Part shown: positions 11,520 through 22,335 of the stretch, one piece after another
How the letters are laid out: each line of letters opens with the position of its first letter
Numbering within the stretch: position 1 is the first letter of the stretch
DNA from: Armadillidium nasatum
Lineage: Eukaryota; Arthropoda; Malacostraca; Isopoda; Armadillidiidae
DNA: 22,335 bases
Direction of reading: 5' to 3'
Assembly: GCA_009176605.1 (NCBI GenBank)
Contig: SEYY01012358.1
Location: 1 to 22,335, forward strand
Program-made: the position numbers and the translations under genes
The notes under the pieces: model-generated
The model's database searches: none
What the model was told of the DNA's origin: nothing
What the model saw: the letters and a program-made list of their open reading frames with translations, nothing else

Positions 11520-12359
11520 ATATAATATATATTTATATATACCTTAAAACATGGTAAAATTAACCAATTTTAAGAAACTTTTAATTTCCAGAAGGAGCGA
11601 AAAAATTGGGATTACATAACTAAATATTTTTTTTTTAGAAATATGAAACTTTCTGAACATTTCAATATAAAAAAGTATATGGAAATATGAAAATTAATAT
11701 TTTTGAAGTAAAAATTTCAAATTGTGGGTGACAATGAAAAAGTGAAACAGGGTAAAACTAACCAATTAATATTATTTAAAAATGATTATCCTATAGTGAT
11801 TTTTATTAATATAAATGGATAAGAAGATTATCTAAAAATAATCTGAAGAAAAAAACATTTTGATATGTATGGTAGCAAAATTTATGCAAATTTTTCAGCA
11901 TATTCCCTTTGACAAAGTGACTTTTTAATTGACCTGTAGATTTTTAAATCATTGATATTCATTTTGTTTGTTATACCGTAATCGGATATATGTAAAATTA
12001 GATATTACTTTGTTCAAATCACAATTACATTAATTTTTTTTGTTTTTAGTTTACAAATTTATTTTCTGGGGTTAATTACCCTAATTTAATATAAATGTAA
12101 TTTATATTGAATAAAAACTATTTAAGATGAGTTGAAAATCAAAGTCAATAAATTAAAATACATTTAAGGTAGTAAAAATAGATTTCGAACATCATAAAGC
12201 TTCGCTTTCATCTGCTACTTTCACAGAAGATATGGAAAATAAATCAATACTAATAATATTACATCAATACTAATGTAGGTACATTTCCAAGTACCAAATA
12301 TACTAAAAGTGCAATGTTACAAAATTTTCTTAGTTTTTACTGAAGCATATATTTGATTA
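11520..12359. other. AT-rich intergenic or intronic sequence, no gene recognised
   Basis: Contains a short direct repeat GGTAAAA(T/C)TAACCAATT at 11553 and 11751, and near 12653-12668 an inverted relative (GGGTAATTTTGTTCTGTTTC, inside the following element). No coding signal. Confidence 0.5.
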
Positions 12360-12519
12360 TAAAATATCGGCTTAGGTGTAGATTGTTTCTGAGTTTCGAT
12401 ATTTTTTATATCAATATTTTTTTATATCGATATTTTATTTTAATCGATATCCTTTTTACAGAAATTTTAGTTTTCATTTCACTGAGATTGTGATAGGTAG
12501 TTTAAATAATGAATCTTAA

Positions 12520-12521
<2 letters not shown>

Positions 12522-12581
<60 letters not shown>
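12522..12581. repeat. (TA)n microsatellite inside the TIR element
   Basis: About 30 TA/AT units, then a degenerate ttatattatt run. Confidence 0.95.
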
Positions 12582-12586
<5 letters not shown>

Positions 12587-13033
12587 TATTTATATAACAT
12601 ATATTTTATCATATAGAATTTCAGTTACCTTTGAGTTAAGATATAAGGGTAATTTTGTTCTGTTTCACATTTGGGGGGGCTTCTCCTCCTCTTCTGGATA
12701 GGTTGAGTTAAAAGCTATGAGTTAATAAACTGTTTACTTTCAAACTCTCTTGACCTTGTCTCTGCGACGTAACGTTGGCGCTATCTCTTTTCTACAGGTA
12801 CTACAATGGCAGGTGCTCGAGGGAATTATGTATTGTCGTCCTCGTAGGGTGCCCTGCTAGCAAAAGTAAGTAATAATCCCGTTGTGTGTATGTTTAGTGT
12901 AATAGTACCATCTTCAAACTGTATTTGTCTTCCACTTAAGTCTTCCGTCTGCGCCCACCTAGGGCTTTGCGTTAGGTCGATGTTTTGTGAGTTTGTCATT
13001 ATGTGAAAGTCAGAAAAAACTCACCTTTTACGT

Positions 13034-13040
<7 letters not shown>

Positions 13041-13121
<81 letters not shown>
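13041..13121. repeat. (TA)n microsatellite inside the TIR element
   Basis: About 40 uninterrupted TA units placed at the head of the first 144-bp tandem unit. The sister unit has only a short tgtatatgtatgg at that position, which is the likely seed. Confidence 0.95.
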
Positions 13122-13124
<3 letters not shown>

Positions 13125-13405
13125 TGTATTTGTGCTGTAATACGGCCGTAGGCTTGTATGTCATGGCAACTTCTTGTATAGGTTAGGCCTCTTTTACGGC
13201 AACTTCGGTCGTTCAGGTTATGATAAGTCGAACTAAGTACGCTAGAAAAGTAAGTAATAATAATTGTGTATATGTATGGTGTAATATGGCTGTAGGCCTG
13301 TATCTTGCGGCAACGTTCTTGTATAGGTTAGGCCTCTTTTACGGCAACTTCGGTAGTTAAGGTTATGATAAGTCAAACTAAGTACGCTAGAAAACTAAAA
13401 ATAAT
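13121..13405. repeat. Two 144-bp tandem repeat units (plus a third partial unit upstream)
   Basis: Units 13121-13264 and 13265-13405 share long identical blocks, including CTTGTATAGGTTAGGCCTCT, ACGGCAACTTCGGT and ACTAAGTACGCTAGAAAA. The junction block GCAAAAGTAAGTAATAATCC at 12869, followed by TGTGTATGTTTAGTGTAATA, marks the end of one older unit and the start of another. Confidence 0.85.
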
Positions 13406-13588
13406 TAGAATAATAGGCATACATGAAATGAAAACTAAATAATAATAACACTAATATCAAAAAATTTGAATTGGCATATTGATGTTTCGATATATCGATA
13501 TTTTCGAATATTGATATTTTCTAGAAACCGAAACTCAGAAACAATCTACACCTTTACCTAAAATATCTGTATAAAAAAATTGTAAGTT

Positions 13589-13597
13589 TATATATAT

Positions 13598-13675
<78 letters not shown>

Positions 13676-13680
13676 TATTT
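13589..13680. repeat. Interrupted AT microsatellite
   Basis: AT runs broken by AATA/TTATTA interruptions, starting about 22 bp outside the right target duplication of the TIR element. Confidence 0.95.
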
Positions 13681-15740
13681 TTTTTTTCCACTAAAATAGC
13701 TATAAAATTTATTTACAATTTCAATTCTTATGGTCATATAACAAACTCATTGTATGAAATGCTCTAGCCTCGAAAAGGATCCATTCTTCTTCTTCTTGCA
13801 TCGATACTCGCTACTTGCTTTTACTAATTTCAACCTTTCCACTCAACTGGCATTTTTTCATAGATTAATAAAACTGATTATTTGTAATATTTATACTTTA
13901 AATTTATAATATTTTGAAAGTTTTTTTGGAAATTGATAAATTAAATCATTAATAATATAGTTTCAAATCCCTATGCATACTTCCAGTTGAACTCGCAATG
14001 TGTAGGTATATTGTTAGTTTCAGCAACCTGGTTTCATACAAAAAAAAATCCACTACTGTGAACCAAACAATTACCAAATAATTTTTGTCATTTTTAATGC
14101 AATTGGTGTTCTGTGCAAAAAGGTAAAAATCGGTAAACGAATCACTATACTAAAGAATTACCACTCCTTGAAAGTATCTACACGTAATTTGTTTCTTATT
14201 GTTTATTTTTATAAAGACTGAAAGCAGCAAACCACCTATAAACCATTGTCAATCAGGTCCTACTTAAACTGCATTTTAATTTTATCATAGCCCAAACGCT
14301 TAGAATTTTGAGTTAATTACTAAGAAAGCTTAAACTTATGCAAAGAAAATATGTTTTAATTAGAAATAAAATTAAACATATTTATGAGAACGGCTACATT
14401 TGAATTCCTTTAATAAATAACAGCCTAAAGTTTTATAATGAAAACCATGATGATGAAAACTAAAGTCGATGATGAAAACCGAAAACCAAGCTTTAGGAAA
14501 CTATCAAAGTCTATGGAAGCTATCGATTGAACACACTCACCACTGTTGCCAAATACCTATCTATAAAAAAAAAAAAAAAAAAAATGCTAATCTCAATATA
14601 ATAATGCTAAAAATACTAAAATGTAAAAATAAATATTTTGCAGTTAAATTTTGATGGTATGATTAAAGGAATGTATGTAAACTAAAATATATGCTGACAA
14701 TTTCAATCAAAAGGCTCTTCTAGCGAAAGACTAAAGTTTCCATTTTCTGTTTCATAATTTAAACCTTCATTAAACTGGGTACAAAGACATTTTTAACCAT
14801 AATTTTTAACAAGATTCAAAAACGCTATTTGGAGAGACATTTCTACTGTTTGAAATACTAATTTTAGGTACATCTGCATACCCTTACAAAATCATAGCCT
14901 ATAGTTTTATTACATTATTTGTTAAATTATATAAACACTCTATATATACTTTTGACGTTTCAATTGTTAGCTATATTATACACACTTCCACCTATCCCAT
15001 TTAATATTTTTGTTAATCATTCCAAGTTTCTAATTTGAAATTTTTTTTATTAGTTAGCAACGCTTAAAATAATATATAAATTGTTGGAAATCCTTGATAT
15101 ATTTGCTTTAAAAGTAAATAAAACTAACAGGGTTTTAATATTATCCGCTAAACTAAGAAATCTTTAGAATGGCAACACTTAATTTAACATTTGAATTGAC
15201 TTTGCTTTCAACCTTCCTGAGCCACTTGCCATTTATACCATACAATGTAACGTTCACAATTTATTGTTGTAACAAAAAAACTTGTCGTTGCCAGGAATTG
15301 TCGGCTTAAGATGAGTACCCATTTTATATTACTATTCAAATTACTTATAGCATTATGGTTGGAATATATTTTATAGTTCTTTTATTCTAGTGAAGGAGCT
15401 TTTGAATTCTGTAACTAAAACTGGTCCGACTTTCTTTGACTCTCAACTTGATTCTTTTATTGTTTTAGACTGATTTTTTGATTACTGATCGAGTTTAAGT
15501 GAGGTTTTATTAATAATTGCAACTGATTTGACTTATCTTGACTTTAACCTGTTTAACAACCCAGGACCTTGTTTTTTTGTGCAGAGTTTGAGAGTTCTTG
15601 CTATTTGGGTAGAAAGGTGTCTAAATCCTGCCTTTGGCTAGAATTTACCTATATTAAAATTATTTACCTTAATAGCTTTCACTAAAAGTTTTTATCCAAG
15701 TTTAACATCTTGGAAACGGTAAATCCCCCATATTACCTCT
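13681..15740. other. AT-rich sequence without recognised gene
   Basis: No convincing coding frame on either strand. Short features are a 16-A run (about 14568-14583) and GTTGCCA/TGGCAAC motifs at about 14545 and 15172. Because the zinc-finger gene needs an upstream non-coding exon, its promoter may lie in or beyond this stretch, but I cannot place it. Confidence 0.45.
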
Positions 15741-15764
15741 TTTTTTTTTTTCTTTTTTTTTTTT
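15741..15764. repeat. T-rich homopolymer tract
   Basis: A run of T interrupted by one C. Confidence 0.95.
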
Positions 15765-15910
15765 ATAGAGTTATTTTTACAAACAGATTTTTTAAAAATT
15801 TTATTGCTTATAACAAATTTTATTAAAGCTTTTTTATTTAAAATGGCTTTGTGGTATTTTAAATTATCTTCCTTAATAATTATTTAATGTAATTGATTTT
15901 ATGCATTTTA

Positions 15911-16184
15911 TTTTGATAAGAGTACATCATTTTGCAGCTGTTCCCCTGCCAATATTTCACAAACTTTTTTTAAATAGAAAGAAACTCCTATTTTGATAAT
16001 GAAATTGAATAAAATGGTATTGAAAGAAATTATAAGAGTAAATTTGATAATAACTTCCTATTTAATAAATAAGCTATTTAATGTAATTTTGATCTTTACG
16101 AAAAAAATAATTTTTCGATTCGAATAACGCATTTTAGATCATATTTTATATTTTTGATAAGAGTACATCATTTTGCAGCTGTTC
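15911..16184. repeat. 33-bp direct repeat spaced 241 bp apart
   Basis: 15911-15943 and 16152-16184 are identical over 33 bases (containing GATAAGAGTACATCATTTTG). Weaker similarity extends outward on both sides (TTTAATGTAATT and GCATTTTA blocks before, a ca-c-TTTTTTT block after). This points to an old tandem duplication of about 240 bp. Confidence 0.8.
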
Positions 16185-16216
16185 GCATATTGCACATTTT
16201 TTTATGAAATGACCCA

Positions 16217-16258
16217 GAACTCGAACTCACCACGAAGAGATGGCTGCAGTTCGAGTTC
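16217..16258. repeat. 11-bp perfect inverted repeat with 20-base loop (B-box-like arms)
   Basis: GAACTCGAACT (16217-16227) pairs with AGTTCGAGTTC (16248-16258). Each arm resembles the tRNA/SINE B-box core GTTCGA(N)TC, once on each strand. It could be a tRNA-derived relic or simply a hairpin; no full tRNA fold or A box was found. Confidence 0.6.
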
Positions 16259-16329
16259 CACCCACAACTTAGCCATCCATCCAACCAATTAGGGTGTTTT
16301 AAATTATGTGGATTTAGTCAAGGACATTG

Positions 16330-17809
16330 TCTTAAATTCAGATTTTTGATCAAATTTTGGCATTGTGGATCTTAAAAGCCAAGTTGCTCTAATGTAACCA
16401 TCTTTGTTTTCTTATTTGCACATTTTTTCTGTGGACTCTGTGACAAATTTGACGCTTCTTTCAATAGCTTGGGTAATGGCATGGAAAGTTAAAAAGTCAA
16501 ACTTAGGCAAAGTTTTATCTTGCAGAACTGACGAGGGAGTCATTGTTATCAAGCTTTCTATTATTGGAGGGGTGGGGTCGACAGCTTACATTTTAGCCAA
16601 TCTGTCAACTCACTGTAGTTCGTGGCATCAAAATTTATTGAGGGAATCGTAAAAGCTCTAACAGACTTCCCTTTCGGATTTTGAGTTCTTGCCTTTAGTA
16701 CCTTCCTGTAACCCAACTTTCGTATGTATTATCTTTCATCCACTATCATAGCCAACAACATGTTCTCTGGGTGACAGAAGAACGCGTTTCTCTCAATCAC
16801 AGGATCGATGATTCTTTTAATGTCGTCTGGCAAATGTCTCGTTGTTTGAACAATTTTAAAGATATGCTTAGGACAATATTTCCCTGACAGGAGCATATGT
16901 CTTCACAATGTAGTTTACAAGCATTTGGATTCTTTTGTAGGACATGTTTGTTAAATTAACAACCATAAGACCCGATTGATTGATTGAGAGTCCAAGATCT
17001 CTCTTACAGACAGATCTGGAGCACACTGTTCTGTCTGGATTTCTTTGACAATATCCAGTAGGTACTGTTGCTTTTTACTGAGATCAGTTTTATTTACACT
17101 GATTTCATCTAATTAAATTGCAAATTTATAACGGATAATTTCTCACAATCAGGCAGTTGTTCACCGATTTTCCCAGAGAATGACGCTGGTCCCGTTGTCT
17201 ATCCGTCCAAATATCCAGATAAATGTCTGAATAATAGCTCGTTGAGCTGAAAAAAGTAAATAAGCCACTGCAATGGGCGCTAAACTTTAACCTCTATGAC
17301 ACGGAATAACACATTTTTTCACCTGTGTTTGTTGCTGTGCCATCACAACCAATCGTTTCCGGTTCATTCATGCCAATATCATTGTCTTCCAGGTACTTAA
17401 GGATGCAATTGGCTATTTCACTACCGGTTCCACTCGCCAGTGTGATGTGACCGACATATTGCCCACCAGGCTCGCGAATCCAGCTTATGTGCCCCTCTTT
17501 CCTTCCTCTTCGATATATTTTAGTTTCTACTTCTTCTTGAAAGAGTATTATATTTTCTTCCATCAAAGTAGAAATTGTTACTATGGGACGGTCCATGTAT
17601 TGTCCTATAGCCTGTCGTCTCCTCAGTTTTTCTCTTCTTATCTTGCTTTTATCGCTCTCTGGCGATGTATGCTTTTCAGAAATCATTCCAGGATTACGCA
17701 AAATGCTGGAAGATATAGTAGCCGTAGCTCTGTCAGAAACTATGGACAGAGACGGAAAGTGTCGGGGAGACGTGTCTCGACAGGTTTGTTTGAGGTGAGC
17801 CTTACTCAA
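16330..17809 (-). pseudogene. Degenerate copy of a repeat-borne GCDGT..NTG protein family
   Basis: The longest intact part (17809-17294, 171 codons) includes SIVSDRATATISSSILRNPG, KSKIRREKLRRR, GHISWIREPGGQYVGHIT, and ETIGCDGTATNTGEK near its end. After the stop, other frames continue in order: YIVKTYAPVREIL (about 16900), RHLPDDIKRIIDPVIERNAF (about 16830-16770), FCHPENMLLAMIVDER, LTDWLKCKLSTPP (about 16570) and FHAITQAIERSVKFVTES (about 16470-16420). I recognise this as a many-copy, otherwise unnamed protein of arthropod and other invertebrate genomes. The copy is nearly full-length but frameshifted. A transposase-like role is suspected from its repetitive nature only. Confidence 0.6.
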
Positions 17810-17889
17810 TGCTCATGCTCAGTGGATCATACCACTGTCAGAATAAATGCAATAAGAAAATTTAATTGCTATTTAGAACTGCAGTTATA

Positions 17890-18133
17890 AGCAATACTCA
17901 TTGGTTATCTCCATTATTAGATTTCGTAAAATACTACGTATATATATTTGTAAAACAGTAAAAACCCCGATTTTTCACTAAAATTCGAAAATTTTTGCCC
18001 TAATACGCGAACTCAAAATGAAGCGTATGATTTAAAAAAATATTTGTTCTATTATTACGCAACAAAAATGAAATACTTAGATGCTATTAGAAACCAATTA
18101 ACGTAGCCTATAAAATTTTAACGTAGTCAAATT
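17890..18133. other. AT-rich spacer
   Basis: Nothing recognised between the GCDGT-family copy and the T tract at 18139. Confidence 0.5.
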
Positions 18134-18138
18134 TTGGT

Positions 18139-18163
18139 GTTTTTTTTTTTTTTTTTTTTTTTT
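18139..18163. repeat. Poly-T tract
   Basis: Uninterrupted run of about 24 T. Confidence 0.95.
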
Positions 18164-18213
18164 GGTCATATTTTCCAAACTTTAGGCCCTTTGAGCAAAC
18201 TGAAGATCCAACG

Positions 18214-18320
18214 TTTATATATATATATATATATCGTTACATATATATATATTATCGTTATATATATATACATCGTTATTTTAAAATCCTTTGAAGCGTA
18301 CCGTTATCGTTATTATTATA
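18214..18320 (+). mobile_element. Degenerate hAT-like terminus invaded by TA repeats
   Basis: The block CGTTATTTTAAAATCCTTTG followed by AAGCGTACCGTTATCGTTA (18274-18313) aligns in the same orientation with 18990-19031 of the better terminus downstream. Successive CGTTA motifs here are separated by runs of TA, as if the microsatellite had grown between subterminal motifs. Confidence 0.5.
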
Positions 18321-18642
18321 TATTTTGGTCATTTCGGGCTTATTATTATTTACAGTTTTCGTATATATATATATATTTATGCTGATATATTGGATAACTA
18401 TTTTTAAACTTTTATTCATATTTATATTACTATATTGACCAAATAATATAAATATAGTTTTTAAAATTGTTATATATATTTTAAGTTTCATTATATAAAT
18501 ATGCAATAAATGATATACATTATGGAATTTATAAACAATATTATCCATATTTGAAATTTTTATATTTATTTTATTAATATATAAGATATCTGATTGTGCA
18601 CTATAGTTAGCTCTTTTTATTGTTTAATTTTATTGGTATGCA

Positions 18643-18665
18643 ATATAATAATAATAATAATATAT

Positions 18666-18701
<36 letters not shown>

Positions 18702-18764
18702 CTATTTATTAATCATATAATAAATGATATAATTTTTAACTATTGAATAAATTTATATATATAT

Positions 18765-18860
<96 letters not shown>
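18643..18860. repeat. TAA trinucleotide and TA dinucleotide microsatellites
   Basis: (TAA)n at 18643-18702 and interrupted (TA)n at about 18752-18860. The intervening sequence is AT-only or nearly so. Confidence 0.95.
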
Positions 18861-18862
<2 letters not shown>

Positions 18863-18924
18863 CTTGAAAAATTAAAATTCGTTTCCATAAAATAAACAAA
18901 AATGAACACAGAGTTTCGTGTGTA

Positions 18925-20389
<1,465 letters not shown>

Positions 20390-20717
20390 TGGACGTGTCC
20401 AATCTTAATTTTTTTTGAGGGGAGAGGGGGGGAATTGACCAATTTTTATGAAAATTGTAGGGTATATGCATTTCAACGCGCTAAAAAAAATCGATTTCTG
20501 ACGTTTTTCTGAATCTATAAATTTTTGAAACTTATTTGGAACATTTTTCCTTCATTAAAAGTGAATAGCGGGGCCAAATTACTGGTCAAAATGACCAGAA
20601 AATTTAACTGTGCATTCTCAGCCTCAATTGTTTTAAATAGTGAAACAGATTTTTGATATCTACTTTAGATAAAAAGGTTATATGCACTAAATTTTCTTTT
20701 TTTTTTTTTTAAATGAG

Positions 20718-20778
<61 letters not shown>

Positions 20779-20830
20779 TTTTTTTTTTTTTTTTTACTTT
20801 TGGCAGGTGTTTAAAGAAGGTACATAGCTA
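20390..20830 (+). mobile_element. Single arm of the foldback family (copy 3, truncated)
   Basis: Starting near GGACGTGTCCAATCTTAATT, this aligns with the outer-to-inner order of the foldback arms: GAAAATTGTAGGGTATATGC, TTTCTGA.GTTTTTCTGA, TCTATAAAT, CGGGGCCAAATTACTGGTCA, AACAGATTTTTGATATC, a TTATATGCAC block, an A tract, then the inner CAGGTGTTTAAAGAAGG and GTGCATTA blocks. In several stretches it is closer to the right arms (reverse complement) than to the left arms. No BED exon accompanies it. It ends against the gypsy remnant. Confidence 0.7.
20718..20795. repeat. 59-A tract followed by an 18-T tract
   Basis: A59 (20718-20776), one C, then T18 (20778-20795). It sits at the same relative place in the arm as the A47 run of copy 1 (3541-3587) and the A runs of copy 2 (about 6909-6970). 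Confidence 0.95.
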
Positions 20831-21180
20831 CAACTTGTGCATTAATCTCTATCCGAGAGAGTATCGGCGTGAATATGCCGGATGTCAGTTGTGAACTACG
20901 AGACATATTCAAGGTGGCGTGCCTCATGAGGAGAGTGACATTCATTGCGAGACTGCATAGCTAATGTAATAGGTTTGTGATCCATCAAAACGTGAAAGAA
21001 ACGTCACTCAAGGCAAGATAAATATCTAGAAGTTTACAATTGAAGGCACCGTATAGTTTCTCAGTCGTAAGAATAGCTGCAGCTGAAGAAATGAAGCAAT
21101 GATAAAAAGTTACCATCCCAATGAACCGCCGAATTTAATGAACAGCTTTATTGGTAGAATGTGCTCGAGCGTGTTGTTCA
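20831..21180 (-). pseudogene. Ty3/gypsy retrotransposon remnant (RT end fused to RNase H)
   Basis: On the minus strand, IRRFIGMVTFYH followed by FISSAAAIL (about 21140-21075) matches the LRRFLGM.NFYRRFIP.AA stretch after the reverse transcriptase core. A short region further on, MDHKPITLAMQSRNECHSPH then EARHLEYVS and FTTDIRHI (about 21000-20870) matches the T.DHKPL... RNase H segment, ending near LSRIE. The stretch between them is far shorter than in an intact element, so an internal deletion is present, with frameshifts as well. It is dead and flanked by unrelated relics on both sides. Confidence 0.75.
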
Positions 21181-21189
21181 AGAGATATT

Positions 21190-21666
21190 CACATTAGCAT
21201 AAGGTGGTCTGGTTATAAAGGGGAAAAATAAAACTTTATATTCATTAAATAATGACAACTACTTTTGTTTGTTAGAATTGATTGCTGAGTTTGATCAATT
21301 TCTTTCCAACCACATAAAACACTATGTAAACAAAGGATCTGTGTCTCCTTCATATTTATTAAAGACAGTATGTGATGAACTTTTGCAGCTTATGGCTAAT
21401 AGAGTAAGAGAATCAATTTTGAGTGATCCGAGAAAAGCAGGTTACTTCAATTTATCTTTGAACTCTACGTCAGATCTTCCCTATATGGATAAACTAACTG
21501 TTATAGTAAGGTATCACTTGGTGATGATTTACCTGTTGAACGCTTTCTAACTTTCCTAGAGTTAGAAAACCACAGTGATAAAGATATGACAGTGGATTAT
21601 CCAAGTAAGGATTGCAAAGTTGATTGTATTTACCAGCGAATATGGCTGGTAAATACAATGAAATGC

Positions 21667-21697
<31 letters not shown>

Positions 21698-22335
21698 TGA
21701 GTTTAACAAGCATTCTATATACATTCATGTGCCGGACATTCATTGAATCTTGTGGCCCGCGCTGTTGTAGATTGCTGTTTAGATTCAGTAAAGTTTTTTG
21801 CTGTTGTGTCAAGAGCTATAAGCTTTCTTTTCTTCTTCCTCTAAGAAGTGGTATGTGATGTTATCCTCCTTGAAAACAGACTTACCTACCAGAGTACTAA
21901 AGAGACAGTTTGACATATTGGTGAAGCACATGTCAAAGCAGTGTAATAGATTACCTAAGACACACTTATGCTTATGAGAATAAAAAGAGAGCTACAAGAC
22001 TAAAAGCTGGTACTCTTCTGGAAAAAAAATGGAGGAACTACAGTTTGTTCTGCTACATTAATGGAATCGTTTGCTGTAAGTTTCACAAAACCAGTTTGGC
22101 TCTCCATGAGCCAAAGATTGCACTTACCACATGTGCAAATCTGTACATATCACTTTCTCAATATGTTAAAAATATTAAGAAATTTTTTTTATAATATTGA
22201 AAAAGATAAATCTAGTTTGTCTAATGTAGAATATAATTCTACACAAAAACAAAGGGTGAAAAAAAAGCCAATTGATGGAGCTGTACCTAATGCTAAGGAG
22301 CTTTCTCTAAGAGACAAATTTCGAGCGAAATCCTT
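21190..22335 (+). pseudogene. hAT-type transposase, DUF4371 / ZMYM1-like, frameshifted and cut by the window edge
   Basis: The reading begins with weak similarity at 21190 and becomes clear at LYSLNNDNYFCLLELIAEFD (about 21235-21290), then HYVNKGSVSPSYLLKTVCDE, ELLQLMANRVRESIL, YFNLSLNSTSDLPYMDKLTV (to 21508). After frame changes come LPVERFLTFLE (about 21530), NMAGKYNEMQ (about 21637-21667), an A26 tract, CAGHSLNLVARAVVDCC (about 21730-21785) and finally DGAVPNAKELSLRDKFRAKS at the right edge. Order and motifs match the DUF4371 plus RNase H-like transposase core of hAT-derived proteins. The position where the family usually has the first catalytic Asp (S.D.T) reads Asn here. Several frameshifts and the A tract show it is not functional. 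Confidence 0.75.
21667..21692. repeat. A26 tract inside the hAT-type relic
   Basis: The A run begins within the codon after NEMQ, where the family continues with a short charged linker before the CAGHSLNL motif. It looks like expansion of a short A-rich coding stretch. Confidence 0.9.

Larger units (their letters stand above)
12369..13558. mobile_element. TIR element, 1,190 bp, 30-bp inverted ends and 9-bp target duplication
   Basis: The left end 12369-12398 and the reverse complement of 13529-13558 match at 27 of 30 bases, sharing AGGTGTAGATTGTTTCTGAG. They are bounded by a perfect direct duplication TAAAATATC (12360-12368 and 13559-13567). The subterminal sequence on both sides is rich in ATCGATAT-like palindromes. 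Inside are two (TA)n tracts and 144-bp tandem repeats; no transposase frame is visible, so it is non-autonomous. A 9-bp duplication with long TIRs suggests a Mutator-like element, but that placement is inference. Confidence 0.8.

Noticed and set aside
14469..14654. Small plus-strand frames at 14469-14654 and 20053-20244
   Set aside because: Short, without recognisable motifs, the first running through an A tract; compatible with chance in AT-rich DNA.
16200..16290. A tRNA gene
   Set aside because: Only B-box-like arms are present; no acceptor stem, A box or anticodon arm could be drawn.
16404..16652. An 82-codon plus-strand open frame
   Set aside because: It is antisense to the C-terminal motifs of the GCDGT family (FHAITQAIERS on the minus strand).
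17447..17890. Plus-strand open frames at 17447-17890 and 17583-17798
   Set aside because: They are antisense shadows of the minus-strand GCDGT-family copy, whose motifs are recognisable.

Overview
The window looks like AT-rich nuclear DNA from an arthropod, most likely an insect. It holds one spliced C2H2 zinc-finger gene with consensus GT-AG introns and a dense, nested set of decayed transposable elements: BEL/Pao, Ty3/gypsy, LINE, hAT-like, a long-TIR element and foldback elements. It also holds very long (TA)n tracts and homopolymers. Nothing prokaryotic is seen. The insect call rests on the element families and gene style; I cannot name the order or species.

Layout, 1-10,470: a minus-strand gene for a poly-C2H2 zinc-finger protein. 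Translation starts at 10,451 (exon 10,341-10,470), continues in exon 8,616-8,735, and then in a large zinc-finger exon (1,258 down to 1) that runs off the left edge. All three exons join in phase 0. The visible product is 496 residues: an acidic N-terminus, then 13 complete fingers and a fourteenth that is cut. The 7.4-kb intron (1,259-8,615) is filled with elements. A frameshifted BEL/Pao retrotransposon (gag to integrase, minus strand, about 2,008-6,173) is interrupted by a 1.75-kb element with terminal inverted bases and a flanking duplication. A second copy of that element lies at about 6,570-8,293. Each copy is a long diverged inverted repeat (foldback) joined to a decayed BED zinc-finger exon of hAT type. 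A single arm of the same family recurs at 20,390-20,830.

10,471-16,300: mostly AT-rich sequence without a recognisable gene. It holds a LINE reverse-transcriptase fragment at the edge of a (TA)n tract (11,162-11,388), a 1,190-bp element with 30-bp terminal inverted repeats and a perfect 9-bp target duplication (12,369-13,558) carrying 144-bp tandem repeats, and small direct and inverted repeats near 15,900-16,260.

16,330-17,809: a minus-strand degenerate copy of a repeat-borne protein family marked by GCDGT..NTG. 17,900-19,440: AT/TAA microsatellites and two direct copies of a hAT-like terminus, the second ending exactly where a 350-bp (TA)n tract begins. 20,390-22,335: a foldback arm, a Ty3/gypsy RT/RNase H remnant (minus strand), and a frameshifted hAT-type transposase of the DUF4371/ZMYM1-like kind (plus strand) that runs off the right edge.

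Only the zinc-finger gene looks intact. The most unusual structures are the BED-carrying foldback family and the repeated coincidence of (TA)n tracts with element ends.
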